From Intoshia linei (lineage: Eukaryota; Orthonectida; Rhopaluridae): 40,036 nt of DNA. Below the pieces are notes generated by a model that had not been told where the DNA came from, did not search any database, and saw only the letters and a list, made by a program, of their open reading frames with translations. This document shows, piece after piece, positions 10,979-26,395 of this stretch (position 1 is its first letter; each line of letters begins with the position of its first letter). The position numbers were made by a program, and so were the translations under genes. The DNA lies in assembly GCA_001642005.1 (NCBI GenBank), contig LWCA01000209.1:1-40036 (forward strand), in the 5' to 3' direction.

Positions 10979-12804
10979 TCAATATTTTAAATCCATTATT
11001 TGAATTTAATTTGTTGTGATATTAAATATACTTTGTAATGTAATTATAAGAAATAACCGAAGGACATTATCATCCGAGTAATTTACATGGAATAATGTAT
11101 ATGGAAATTTAATTATTCGAGATACATTATTGATGCAATAATGTATAATTATAACTACTTTAATGTATCTGTTAATTGAATTATTTTAAATTTGAGCCAC
11201 TTTTTAATATATCAATGTCTCAAAAACGGTTTATTGTATCTGATTTGTGAAAAAACGCATTTTAGACTAAAATTTAGTTGAAATCTGTAGCTACGTAGGT
11301 CGAGGTATCGGAAAATGAAAAATAACACTACAGTAACAAAAAGATTTTTTTCATCACGTCATAAAAAATTATTTAATAACATCAACTTATTCTCAACCCT
11401 AATTTTTGAGCGAAGCGCCATATAATGAAGTGCGGTGTGTTTGATCCAATTTCGCCGTAAGTGAAAACTTTTTTGGGCCCTTTTTTACTTTGGGGTCTTT
11501 TTTTCAAAAAATAATAACAGTTTACACACAATTTTTATTTCAAATTTAACAATGAATACTTTAAATTTTTCATAACAAATAGCCAATAGCACATTTCAAA
11601 ATGACTTTATGATAAATACTTTAGAGAAAAAAAACAAAATATGGGTGTCATTAAGTAATGGAATAAAATTAACTGCTAACACTAAGAGTCTCACCATAGA
11701 GAAAAAAATTATAGAATATAAATAAAATATGTCTGATCTGATGATTTTGATTGAAATAATTAAATTACCCTGAACCTTGAGTTGAATTTGAAAACCCGAA
11801 TTCTCAGGGGGAAAATAACACAGTTGGCAACTCTGGCAAGTGCTGGTATTAGTACCAGCCTTTCCGGTATTATTACTATCACAATTAAAAAATTATTTTA
11901 GTTTTCTAAATACATTATATATATACATTATTGCAAAGTTGTCAGATGTTGGGATTTTATCTCAAAGCTTAGACGACCGCTAAATTATTATTTTGAAAAT
12001 CCTACTTTTACCCACCATTAATAAAATTTAATAATAAAAAAGTTTCAGTACCAATTCAAGCCGTTTATGTAAAAATCCCCTTCTTAGATTTTTACAAAAA
12101 ACCTTATAAGAAAAAACTCTTTAATTCAACCATAAAATAAAAAATCCAATTGTACCAACGCTTAATAGTTAGGTTAAGGTACAATCTCTTTTCCTAATTT
12201 GTTTGAAAACTTTGATTTTACCATCCGTTACGAGAAGAAACTGTTAATCAAACCACAAAATATAAAACTTAATTTTTAGGAACCATGAAGGTAAAATTTT
12301 TTTTTCCGATTACTTAGTTCTAAACATTAAAAATTTGTGAAACTCATAATCGTCATTGTATTGAGTTTACCTTTTGCAAATTAGTCATTTATATATTTTA
12401 AAAAAATTGTATATATGCAAATCCAGTAGCCTTGGTCATTTCTCATTGTAACTGTTAACTCATCGGTGATAATGGCCGCACTATAGTTGAACCGTCATAA
12501 AAATACTTTAATTTCTAACTGGGTCAGATAATTTATATATAAAATAAATTATAATACGATCCCAAAAATAAATGCAATATTATTAAACAGAAAACCCTAA
12601 ATACACTTTTCATAGACTTGAGATATATTTTTAATGTGAATTATAATGCGGTAATATATTTAACTAATTCTAAAGTTTTAATTGGTACTATGTTGAATAT
12701 TGCATATACATGTAGATGGAATGATACTTGTATCATTTATATGAATCTCATAAAACTTAATATATTAATATGTATATTTGCTTTGGCTTATCTAACTCTA
12801 TTGA

Positions 12805-12895
12805 TTTTCCCAGGTAACTACATCATTAAAGATATCAAATCCATTTTATTTGTAACTGTACAAGCTGGTATGCATTTATACAATACATAAATTGT
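12805..12895 (+). repeat. Dispersed repeat R4, copy 1
   Basis: The segment beginning GTAACTACATCATTAA and ending near GGTATGCATTTATACAA is matched near 24670-24755, where GTAACTACATCATTAA is followed by GATATGCATTTATCAA. The overlapping 90-codon open frame (12618-12890) is therefore best read as repeat DNA rather than a gene. Confidence 0.45.
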
Positions 12896-14219
12896 TTGTA
12901 TAACTAACATTAATATTTGTTTACTTAAAGCAATAGGAAATTAAGTTTGGACAGTATTCTTCCATGAAGAATATAAAGACTTTCAATGACTTTGGTAATT
13001 TTTTAATTTTATTCCTCTTGTTTAGACAATATAGGTAATTGAATAAATACAATATTAAATGTTTAAAGATAATTTCGTATATTGTTAATTATTTAATCAA
13101 TTAAAGGTTGTATTTTAATTTGAAAAACTAAATCTAACACTATAATAATAAGAATAATTTATAATAAAGTTGAGAAGCGAACTAAAAAAATTAGTATATG
13201 AGTTATAATAATCTGAATAAGATGCCTTAAATAAATATAATGTATTCAATGGAAATCCAATATTTGAATCATACTGTACAATGCAAATTCAATCAATTAG
13301 TAACACTAATAATAATGGATTAAAATGTATGTAGTGCAGTGTATTTGAAACATGTTTTATGTAAAGTGATTTATGCATTACTATAAGATGTAAGATATAT
13401 TTGTGATATTGGGTAACTTCGTAAAAAGTATGGTAATCTCAACCATGTTCCAAATCTTAATCAATGCGTGAAAATTGATAACTGATATGGCTGAAATAGA
13501 AAACCCATTATTAAAAATTGAGAAAATTAGTAAAATCAATATAAGAGTATTATTCAAATGAATAATTCATTAATGCATTAATAATGTGAAAATGATTTAT
13601 TAAAAGACTATTTGTAGGCACAATTTAATTTAAATCTATCAGAAATGTAAACATATTTCAAAAATCAATTTTACCATTAAAACCAGCATTAAAGCAAATT
13701 GCAATATGTCGATTTCATTAAAATGACATCAATTTAACAGTACAATCAATTTTAAAATGCATAATACATTCATTGTACAATTTACAATTAATACATTTTT
13801 TAAACTATTCAAATACATAAATCATATTTTTTGATATTAATTAAAAATTATTAAATATTGCAGTTAACCGTCCAAGTTATCTGAAAATTTGAATGAAATA
13901 ATAGATACGTCATTACATCATTAGTTAAACTTATTGAAATTCACTGGTTAAACAAATGTACAATTTGATAGATTAACGATTATATAATAATAAAATATCC
14001 ATAAAATCAACTTAAAACAGAATAAATTTGCCATTCAGCTTATTGACTAATCTGAATTTACATAATGTAGCATTCCACAGCGTACAATTTATAAGTGGTC
14101 TAATTTTAAAATATTCATAAATTTACATCAATTTGACTACACACTATATCAAAAACTAATTTTTTCCCACAGGTTAGATTTAGTACACATCAGGAAATTA
14201 GTATTCAATAATATTAAAA

Positions 14220-14520
14220 ATAAAAAAATTTATATTTTTTTATATTCTAGGATTCTTTCTTTTTTGAAAAAAAAGTTAATCTGGGATTTTAACCATAAAG
14301 ATATAAGTTTCTGAGGTTGAGATTTACGAACTATATTAATGATTTTAAAACGAATCACAGAATTTACGTTTTTTTTAATTATAGAATTGATTTAATTTTT
14401 AAAAAAAAAGGTCAATTCGGTTTTTGACCTTGAAGAACTCAATTTCTGAAATTAAACATCACTCTCCAAAAACTGTATTATAAATTGACTTTTTTTAAAT
14501 TTTAGGACAGTTTATTTTTG
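14220..14520 (+). repeat. Repeat family R1, two tandem-like units
   Basis: Two units of about 130-150 bases share the order: TTCTAGG, a run of A with GAA, GG(T) plus GGxTTTTGACC, GATATAAGTTTCTGAGG, GTTGAGATTTA and ATGATTTTAAAA. The same order occurs at 18.5-18.8, 21.5-21.8, 22.2-22.65, 27.2-27.6 (inverted) and 35.1-35.6 kb (inverted). Non-coding. Confidence 0.6.
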
Positions 14521-14598
14521 AGTTTAGTTACACGGACGCAGACATTCAATTTTATATATCAGTAAATAATTATAAACATTTCTAATCACTCTGTAGAC

Positions 14599-14985
14599 CA
14601 GGGTGGGCAACCTTATCACGGTAAGATGGTAAATTCTGATAATTTTACGGGCTGGAACCATTAAAACTTACAACTAATTACGCTTATCTTACCAGAGAGC
14701 TTTAGTTATATTTTTATATTGAATCTTTACTCATAATTTATCCATTGTATAAAAACTTGCTTATCCTATCAAAGAAATTTTGCATGAAATCACAGTTAAT
14801 CTTTGAGATTTGATTAATTAAACTTAACATAATTACTTACCTTTAAATTAGATAATTTCTAGCCACTGTTAGTATTTAGTAAAATGACAATGGATTAAAA
14901 AAATAAAATCTATAAATATAGAAAAAATTTAAATAAAAATTATGTGGATCGAATGCAATCAGTTAGCCGTATGTTGCCCATCCTT
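14599..14985. mobile_element. Non-autonomous hAT-like miniature element
   Basis: The left end CAGGGTGGGCAAC (14599) and the right end GTTGCCCATCCTT (to 14985) form an imperfect 13-bp terminal inverted repeat typical of hAT MITEs. The interior, about 390 bases, has no coding sequence. I could not find a clean 8-bp target duplication, so the exact ends are uncertain. Confidence 0.55.
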
Positions 14986-15867
14986 ACAATAGATAACACT
15001 TTTCTAATAAAAAATAACATTTTTTTACTACACTTTTTACAATTTCAATTTAAAACATTGAAAATCCGGTCATTGTCTAGAAATTAAATTATATTGGTTA
15101 ATTAAGACATTACAAAATGATATAAATGGTGCTATGTCGTTTTTTATTTAAAAAAAGCTACTTTCTATATTGGATTGACAATTAGCCTAATTAATCCATA
15201 CTGTTGATAGAGTGTCATTAATACATTAAATCCATTCCGCATATAATATATTACACTTATAAACTAAAATAAAATATTCTTAAAAAAATCATATTAAATC
15301 TTGATCAAATGAAAACACAAAGTAAGTAATTTTATCATAGTTAATTATAATTAATATCGCTTTAATTAAATTCCATACAATTTAAAATGTGGTTTTATTT
15401 CATCTGTATATATTTATTTAATAGACTGTTTACCAGGCATCTCAAATAATTTTTGGTCGTAAACTTCCCATAGATCAAAAAAATAATTATTTCAAAGTAT
15501 CTATGATTTCATTCAAAATATATTACTACTATAGTACTACTATTGTACATTAAAATAAATATATTACATTCCAAAGTACAAAATAAATTTTGAATAAATC
15601 GCCACTTTTAAGTGTTAAGCAACAATTATGTGTGAATCAAGTGAATTATCTTTGGTCAATGATTAATGGTGCACTTAATTTGAAATTTCTAACAATGCGT
15701 GCATATCTCACAATTTCAAATGATTTTACAATATCAAAATTTAAATTTTATGCCTGGAATAATTTTTTATAACCTAACCAAACATTTTAGTTCTATTTAT
15801 TTCAATATACTTTATTAAATCAAAATTAAAAATATGAAATCGATTGCATCTATAGAAATTTATCAGG

Positions 15868-15930
15868 CATTTTACCTTGTTTAGGATTATATAAGTTGCG
15901 ACATCATTAACGTGTCGATAACTTACCTCA
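15868..15930 (+). repeat. Short dispersed repeat, copy 1
   Basis: CATTTTACCTTGTTTAGGAT followed by GTGTCGATAA about 30 bases later is matched at 17249-17310 (CATTTTACCTTGTTTAAGAT ... GTGTCGATAAA) in the same orientation. The second copy lies between the two tandem copies of PKA exon 1. Confidence 0.55.
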
Positions 15931-16134
15931 TGGTGGTCCAAACACACGGCGACTGAGGGCCACAAAATAAATTTTACAAATATCGCGGCCGCAACGTTAA
16001 AAAATATTGTTCAAAGGAAAATATAAATTCAAAGAGTTAAAATTTCACAAATTAATCAGAAAATTACTACGACTATCATTATATGAATAATACGCTAATT
16101 AAAAAATTAATAAATATTTTATAAAGTTACTAGG

Positions 16135-16230
16135 TTGACTGTTATGAGCTAAGTACAAACAGCATTTAGCTCTGCCGATGGCACATTTTTATTCTATCAA
16201 AAAAATAAATTCACGTTAAAAATCTAACTT
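16135..16230 (-). repeat. Dispersed repeat, inverted copy of 6747-6845
   Basis: Read on the minus strand this segment gives AAGTTAGATTTTTAACGTG, then a run of T, then GAGCTAAATGCTGTTTGT and AACAGTCAA. It matches 6747-6845 base by base for most of its length. Confidence 0.65.
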
Positions 16231-17029
16231 AAAAATTTAGCTATTCATTATTATCAATCATTTAAAGGAGTGTTTACCAAATTTGTTTCAGGTGGAACCC
16301 TCATATCACATGTCTTTTTACTTAAAATTGAAATAATCCATCTTAATTTTTTTTGTTAAAATTTGCAATAAGAATTTTAAAAACAATTGTTATTTCATTT
16401 TTTTAATGTCCAAAGTTGGAATTATTATGGTAAAGTACAAAATTTAAAAAGTTGAGAATCATTATTACAGTAAGACCTAATTTTTTAAAATAATTTAAAT
16501 TAATGTTAGGTAATGTGGTAATTTTGATATTTCTGTAAATCAATGTTTTTAAAAATATATTACTAAACGATTTTGAGGGCCGCACAATTTGATCTGGAGG
16601 GCCATGCTTTGGATCACCCTGACTTACATTATTGTGCAACATTTTCAATTTTGATTTTATGTAAATCAATCTCAATTTTCATAATATAAAAATTATATAT
16701 TATGAACAGTGTTCATGAACATATATTTTACGAAACTGTCAAAAAGAATTATCAGTATATTTTTTTACCAAAACTTACACGACAGGTTTGGTTTAAGATT
16801 TTTTTAACCAAGCCCTTGAGGGGGATTTTCAAATTATTTTTTTAACAAACATTAGAATGTAATTTTCAGAGTAATAAAGTAAACATAAAAAACATATCTT
16901 TAATCTACAGACTGTTATTAAGATTTTTATATTAAAATATATAATTTTTATATTATAAAAATTGAATTTATTTTTTATTACATATAAAAATATAAAATAA
17001 AATAAGTATAAAATTTATCGTTTCGCGCA

Positions 17030-17240
17030 ATTTTAACTCAGAATTTGGTGTTTCTGTCAATATTTTTAAAATTAATGCTGAAAGTCGTTAATTTAATGTT
17101 AATGTTAACATATTTGATGTTATCTTAAATAGGAAACCAAATTATTTTAAAAACAGAAATGGCTAAAGATTAAAGTTTTAATCGTTTCACATTAAAAAAT
17201 TATTTATTTTTGATGTACATTTTCGTTAATAATAATTTTT
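17030..17240 (+). pseudogene. Dead tandem copy of PKA exon 1 and its surroundings
   Basis: This segment repeats the region around the first exon of the PKA gene at 17446, offset by 317 bases. GGAAACCAAATTATTTTAAA (17132-17151) corresponds to GGAAACCAAATTGTTTTAAA of the functional exon (17449-17468), and upstream and downstream flanks also match. In this copy the start is ATA (17129-17131) instead of ATG and the donor GGGTAAA has become GGCTAAA (17161-17167), so it can neither start nor splice like exon 1. Confidence 0.75.
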
Positions 17241-17248
17241 ATATTACC

Positions 17249-17310
17249 CATTTTACCTTGTTTAAGATTATATTCGCTGCTCCACTATTGATGTGTCGAT
17301 AAACGTCTCA
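17249..17310 (+). repeat. Short dispersed repeat, copy 2
   Basis: This matches 15868-15930 (see there). It lies in the spacer between the dead and functional copies of PKA exon 1 and may have taken part in that duplication. Confidence 0.55.
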
Positions 17311-17445
17311 TTATTATTAGTCAGTAGATTTAAATTTAGAGTGCAGCATTTGCAATTTTAACTCAAAATTAGGTGTTTCTGTTATATTTTTGAATTCACG
17401 CTAAAAGTGCGTTGATTTGACATATTTTATATTAAATCTCCTTAC

Positions 17446-20623
<3,178 letters not shown>

Positions 20624-20727
20624 GACTTGTAACATTTATTTATTGTTTGTATTCATATTAAAGTTGCATTTTATTTCATTTTGGATATACTTTATCATGT
20701 TTTTCAATGCAAAATGGGGTAAGAGCA

Positions 20728-20904
20728 GTGGCGGAGCTAAGATTTTCAGCCATGGGGCGAAATCATTATTATTAGGGGCTAAATTTATATAATTTATTTA
20801 AATTTAAATTTTTATATTATGTTTATTAATACTTATTTATTATTATTATTTATTATACTTTACACTATAATATATGTAAATTTATATTTTTTTATAATCT
20901 ATAA
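20728..20904 (+). mobile_element. hAT-like element terminus, truncated
   Basis: CAGTGGCGGAGCTAAG (from about 20728) is a common type of hAT terminal sequence. It is followed by AGCCATGGGGCGAAATCAT and AT-rich DNA. No matching right end is seen before the next element at 20905. It begins about 100 bases after the PKA paralog A stop codon, so it may lie in the 3' untranslated region. Confidence 0.4.
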
Positions 20905-21170
20905 CAGGGGTGTCAATTATGCGGCCAGCGATATAACAAATTTTTTTATCCGTATTTTATTTTTTACATATTTTTCATGATTTATTTATTCTTGATTTCA
21001 ATTTTAGCATTAGTTATGCAGTTATTCCATTATTGTTTCTTATTTCATTTTTTTAGTAATTAAAACTGTTAGTTTAATAATTATTTGAATAAAAATATTT
21101 ATTTGTGCGGCCCGCATAATAGTTTTTTTTCATATTTGACTCACCAAGAAAATTGAGTCTGACACCCCTG
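20905..21170. mobile_element. Complete 266-bp non-autonomous hAT element with perfect 8-bp target duplication
   Basis: The left end CAGGGGTGTCA (20905) and the right end TGACACCCCTG (to 21170) match apart from one possible extension base. The element is flanked on both sides by ATCTATAA (20897-20904 and 21171-21178), the 8-bp duplication expected for hAT insertion. Subterminal GCGGCCAGCG and GCGGCCCGC words are hAT-like. No coding capacity. The intact duplication suggests a fairly young insertion. Confidence 0.9.
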
Positions 21171-21454
21171 ATCTATAATAAGTTATATATTTTTTTCTAG
21201 TTTATATTCTACTAAATTTTTCAACAACTGCATTAAAATCGACATTTTCGGCAAGTTCTCTTGATTATTAACAACGTTAACTTCGATAATTTAACTTAAA
21301 TTGCTCTTAAAATCAGATAAAAAATTAATATACATACATAATGTACCTAAAAAGTAAAAAATAATAAGAAGTATAATTCACATTGTTAATACACGCGATT
21401 GGATAGGTCTTAGTAATTTTTTTTAATTTTACTTAAAGTTAATACAAATTAAAA

Positions 21455-21770
21455 TATTTTAGGACAGATTTTTCACGCCAGGGTGGAACCCCTAAACCCA
21501 GCTAGAACTGCTACTAAGTAAGAGTATACGTCAATAATTATACAAATGGTCACATTTTCAGCTGAGTAAACCTATAAACGTAATTTTTTCTGACCAATTA
21601 AAAGAACTTACTAAAAATGTATACTGTTATAGTGTAATTTTATTCTTAAACAAAAGGGTAAACTTGGTTTTTGACCATGAAGGACTCAATTTCACCAACT
21701 GAAAAATTAATATCAACATTCCATGAAAAAAACCGTATTAGTAAATGGGTTTTTTAAATTTTACTTTCTT
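21455..21770 (+). repeat. Repeat family R1 copy
   Basis: TTTAGGACAG, AAAGGGTAAACTTGGTTTTTG (within 21651-21675), ACCATGAAGGACTCAATTTC and a following AAAAAACCGTATTAG match the R1 unit seen at 14400-14510 and 22500-22620. The copy is diverged. Confidence 0.5.
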
Positions 21771-21901
21771 GGTTATTGATAAATATTGATGACGCAATAA
21801 TTATACTGTAATAATAACGAAATAGTAGCTTATTAAACATAATTTGTGAATGTACCAAATACAAGAGAAATTATTGATGTAAACAAAAACCTCCCTCTAT
21901 G

Positions 21902-21945
21902 CTAGGGTGTCAATTATGTTGCCCGGGCATTTGCGGTATCTAATT
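21902..21945 (+). mobile_element. hAT-like terminus, solo
   Basis: CTAGGGTGTCAATTATG followed by TTGCCCGGGCATTTGCGG resembles the left end of the 20905 element (GGGTGTCAATTATGCGGCC). No right end was found nearby, so this is probably a truncated relative. Confidence 0.4.
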
Positions 21946-22074
21946 GAGGAATGTGTTTTTAAAAAAATTTTTAATTTTATAATCATTTTTTACACTTATT
22001 TCTTTTTTTACAGTTTTTGCATATATGTTTCATGATTATTTTATTCATGATTATTTTATTCATGATTCAATTTT

Positions 22075-22690
22075 TATTTTAATCGAAATATTTAAAAAAT
22101 ATTGGTTCATAATATATTAAAAATTATTTTTCATCGGGAATGCGTAGATTTCTCAGGTTAAACTTTTGTATTTATATCAACTGGAATAAGCTCTATCAGA
22201 ATAATTTTTTTTTTTAAAAAAATATTTCGGAAAAAAAAATGTATGAATACTAAAATACTTTTTGACCGTGAACTCGTCACTTATTCAGATTGAAATTTTT
22301 GTGTGTGTTAACAGGATACAACTGTACCACCTGTAAATTTTTTGAAATTCTAGGGCTGTTGTCATTAAAAAAAGAAGGGTAATTTGGGGTTTTGGCCCTG
22401 AAGATATAATTTTTTAAATTTAAATTTATGATAATGTTTATGATTTTAAAATCCGTATCAGCGTATATATTTTTTCAAATTTTCCAACTTGTTTGATTTT
22501 CGAACAAAAGGACAGTTGGGGTTTTTGACCCGTAAGATGTGAGTTTGGGAGGTTGAAATTTATTTTGCGAACACGCCTGGAAAAAACTGTATCTGAAATG
22601 TGGACTTTATAAAATTCTAAGACGGGTAATTATTTAAATAAAGTGAAACATACACACACACCAACAAAAATCGCGTAGCATATTATATAA
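22075..22690 (+). repeat. Repeat family R1, long copy (inverted partner at 27185-27810)
   Basis: The copy has an end module (22075-22205, minus orientation) followed by two R1 units with AATTTGGGGTTTTGGCCCTG, then GACAGTTGGGGTTTTTGACC, and an end with ACACACACACCAACAAAAAT and CGCGTAGCATATTATATAAG. The whole arrangement is found inverted at 27185-27810. A short tandem repeat (TTATTTTATTCATGAT, about 22030-22070) adjoins it on the left. No coding sequence. Confidence 0.75.
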
Positions 22691-23045
22691 GTTAGGATTA
22701 TGTAGCATTATAAATACAATACTACAATATTAATTTGATAATGAAAATAATTTGTATTAGAATTGTTTCAATGGATTATAATCCAAGAAAATTGCATTTA
22801 TTAAATTAGATATATTGTTATGTAGTTATTGATTAATCTGTGCATTGTCATATATTAATCACATTGTATGTTATGGTGTGCTCTGATAATTCAATATGTA
22901 GCATAAATAATATTTTGTTTATATTAGTTTTAAATATTTGGAGCATTACATTAAAATTATAATTATTCAATAATTACTATTTTAAAAATAAAATTTAATT
23001 TTCAAATTTTTAATATAACCAAAAAACATTATATCAATAAGTTTT

Positions 23046-23612
23046 ATTAATTTGTTATTATTATTTTGAGATTAATTTCAATGTTGTAAAAATTCACTAG
23101 AAATATTTTTTAAAATATGCTGAACCATTTATTTATTAACACATAATGTGTTTTACTTATCTAAAGCATTCACTGAATATATTAAATCACATTATTACTA
23201 CAGATATTCACAATTTTATATTTTATGGAATTCATGTTATTTATGATGATTTTTAGGATTGTACTGTTTATACTTTATTTTTAAAGAATATACACTAATT
23301 TTCACTAATAAATTAAAAAAATCGCATCACGAAATTGCTTTTAAAGTTTTTATACAGAAAAATAAGTTTGGGGCACTCCTTCATTTGAAATGCATGATAG
23401 AAGCAAAAACTATGTACAACAGGTATTTGAAATTTTTACTGGGATTCATGTATTTTATGAGAATTTTTTAGGGTTGTATTTTGTGTTCAATAATTTCATT
23501 ATTTTTAAGATCGTACACTTATTGTCTAACAAATTAAATTAAAATTAAAAATCTTGTTTAGAGATAGTTTCTGTTTGTACCAAGTACATAACAGTCAAGC
23601 TAGTAATTTATA
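23046..23612 (+). repeat. Repeat family R2, long copy 1
   Basis: TGGAATTCATGTTATTTATG, then GGATTGTACTGTTTATACTT, ending in TTTCTGTTTGTACCAAGTAC and ATAACAGTCAAGCTAGTAAT, is matched in order and orientation at 28015-28556. The short open frames here (23259-23471, 23554-23793) fall in this repeat and are not genes. Confidence 0.6.
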
Positions 23613-26300
23613 TAATTTTAATTTTTTATATACAATGCTATACAAATACAAAAAATTATTGTGCACTTGTTTGTTTTTGTGCAAATTTATTTTTATTATG
23701 GAAATGGATACTGGATATATTATAATTGTATGTAAACAATATTTTGAAGATATTGATTGTGATACGGAAATATCAATAAATAGAGAGAAATAATCCAAAA
23801 ATCTTTGCGTACAACCAAGATCAATACTTTAAATGTTAAAGCAGTAACTTCTGTATCGATTTGAAAGTTTACGTTTTACTCATAGTAATTGCATTAAATT
23901 TGAAATAGAGTATACTAATTATGTCAACATTACAAAAATAAGTCATCTCAAGCATTTAAAAACATTTCTTTTTAAATTGGAAAGCTAATTTTCATTCGAC
24001 ACTGTTGACGAAATATTTTCTCAGTTGTTTCTCATATCTGGATTAATATTCTTGTTTATCTTGAAACTTTACATCGCTGTTATAAATTTTGATACTGGTA
24101 CACAATAATAAATCAATAATTCTGTAAGTAAAGAGCATCTGTACAATTTAAATTAAAATAAAGGTTAGAGAAACTGCATTATTTGAATATTAAATCCGAG
24201 TTTTTAAATCAATGATAAATTAACACAACTGGTAAATTATTTAGGTAGTCTTATTTTAATTAATTGAAGCTCCTTCAAATTATTATAGTATTTTTTAAAT
24301 GGACAAATTATATAAAAAAATTACAAATGCCGTTGGAACCAAAGAATCCAAATTAAACAAAAAGAATTTGAACGAAAAAATTACAACAAAAAATTATTAC
24401 AAGGAATCACTTCCAAAGAGTAATTTTTATTTGTTTTCTGTGGCGATTTGTTCAGCTTACAATTTAAAGTATACACTGAACATTTTCAATTGTTTAATTT
24501 AATTAATGGAGTTTGAAGAAATTTTTGAAATTTTCCTATTGAAAGCTTTTGTATTTTTAGTGATTGTTTAATTTGGACGTGTTCTATTGAATTAGCGTGC
24601 TAACGAAAATAGTAAATAGATACTGCTTTAGTTGTGGGATATTCGTAAGTGTCTATTAACAATTTCCAAGTAACTACATCATTAATATCTTAAGTCTCAT
24701 TTACCAACTGTTTTTGTCATTAAAAGAGCTGATATGCATTTATCAAGCACCAAAATTATTTCTAAAGTCAATACACATTTTTATTTGCTTAATAGAAAGT
24801 GAATTCAATTTTATTGCTGGTTTTTTAAACGATTCTACCTATGCAAATCACCAAGGAATACACAGAATTTAGTAATATTTAACAAGAATGTCTATTTATA
24901 TGTACATTTTTTTATGTACATCCAAATTTACTCTTGATTTATTATAATACATACCATTTTGGACCTCTTATAATATATCGCTTAATATCTAATTTACATA
25001 TTACGACTTTATGCTAATCAATTTTTTTGTTTCACCTTTTATTAGTGTTAAATTAGCGATAAGTATATAGTTATGCTTTTATACAGATTGACTGCTAATG
25101 TTGATTTTTTTCATTCATTTTTATGGTATAATGCTTCATTGAATCAAATTCATCATTATTCATTATGACTATATATATGACTATATTATGACTGTATATT
25201 TGCATTATTGTTTGCAATATTTGTAATTAATAGACAACAGTGTGTATTTAGTAAATATACATTTTAGTACATTATTTACACTTGCGATGCTTTAGATTTA
25301 TTTTTCCTCCTTTTTGTTCAAACAAATATTTATCAAACTGACTCATTTTTATTGTATACATGTTTAGTTATTATATATTCTTTTGTCTGAAAATTTCATA
25401 TTTTGATTTAAATTGATCATCCATGAGTAATAATATATTCACCACATGCTACAATTTACGATTAATGTATTCTGCTTATATTATCGAATTTTTAATAATA
25501 ATGGATTTTATATATATTTTGCTATTATTAAATAATTATAAATCATTTTTTTTAATACACAAATTTTTAGTTTATTGATTTTTTATAATTGAATAATGAT
25601 TTCATTCATAATAGTAATGTTTTTATTCGTATATAATTCGTGTTTAAATTCTTCAGTCGCGTTGAAGTGTCTATACTTATTTAGGACAACATATTTATAT
25701 TTTAAACAAATTAATTTATTCAAATGTTTCTGTGATTTCAAAGTGGAAATATGTCAACAAAAATATTAACGTATTTAAAAACGGAAGAAAAACGATGAAT
25801 ACGACGTCCATTCTTTGCAGCGACATTCATTTAAGCGATATAATCATCGATTTTACCAATTTATCATATCATTGATTTTTTTATCGAAATTTTAGTTGGT
25901 TTCTTTATTCATATTTAAGAGTTTTTAAGGTAATCCATTTTTCTACCATTTTTAAAAGATTTTGAAGATAATTTTGGAATCATAATTTTTTAGGGAAGTT
26001 TTTATTACCCAATTTTTATCCATGTCGCTTTATCTACATTTTTACAATTAATATTAAATTATTATATCAATATTAAATATTAATATCAATTATTATAATC
26101 ACATTTTTGATGATTTAGTTTGAGTTTTATTTATTGCTACGGCTATATTATAAAAATTGATTTTTTTGACTATGAAAATTATAATTAATGACACCATAAA
26201 ATGTTTTTGTTTGTTAATATTGGTTAGTTCTGCAGCTTTTCATTCTTGGGTTCATTTACTGGGTTGTAATGTAACGATTGGTAGATAAGAACTCTGATAA
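23613..26300. other. AT-rich intergenic stretch, no gene seen
   Basis: The only notable open frame (24299-24502, 67 codons) is Lys/Asn-rich as expected by chance here, so no gene is called. A second copy of repeat R4 lies at about 24670-24755. Microsatellite-like ATGACTATAT repeats occur near 25165-25195. Confidence 0.5.
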
Positions 26301-26318
26301 GTTCATCTTAAATGAAAA

Positions 26319-26395
26319 GATGTCCAAATTTCAATTCGAACCTAGCCACGCAGAATACAATTATATGATTATAACCACTCTGCCAGTTAGACATC
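26319..26395 (-). other. tRNA-like sequence, probably a tRNA-derived SINE head or tRNA pseudogene
   Basis: Read on the minus strand from 26395, the sequence has an A-box-like TGGCAGAGTGGTTA, a B-box GGTTCGAAT, and ends GATGTCT (5') and GGACATC (3'), which pair over 7 bp including one G-T. The T-arm is not properly paired after TTCGAAT, so it is not a good functional tRNA. Intact RNA polymerase III boxes with a broken fold are typical of tRNA-derived SINEs. A non-tRNA body may follow towards 26200 (minus), but no second copy in this window confirms it. Confidence 0.5.

Larger units (their letters stand above)
10979..17029. other. Repeat-rich intergenic DNA between U2A' and the first PKA gene
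   Basis: I find no convincing gene here. Short open frames (for example 12618-12890, 15590-15772 and 16403-16675) lack protein-like composition, and some overlap repeats. Named repeats are listed separately. Other points: an exact 7-bp stem GCTGGTA/TACCAGC (11842-11848 and 11853-11859) and a hAT-like terminus GGATCACCCTG ending near 16620, with no partner found. Confidence 0.6.

Noticed and set aside
12618-12890. 90-codon hydrophobic open frame as a membrane protein gene
   Set aside because: Hydrophobic, Ile/Tyr/Asn-rich frames are expected by chance in AT-rich DNA, and its end overlaps repeat R4.
16403-16675. 90-codon minus-strand open frame
   Set aside because: It contains a hAT-like terminus (16600-16620) and lacks protein-like composition beyond it.
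24299-24502. Lys/Asn-rich 67-codon open frame starting MDKLYKKITNAVG
   Set aside because: No recognisable domain, and composition as expected for random AT-rich sequence; no supporting exon found.
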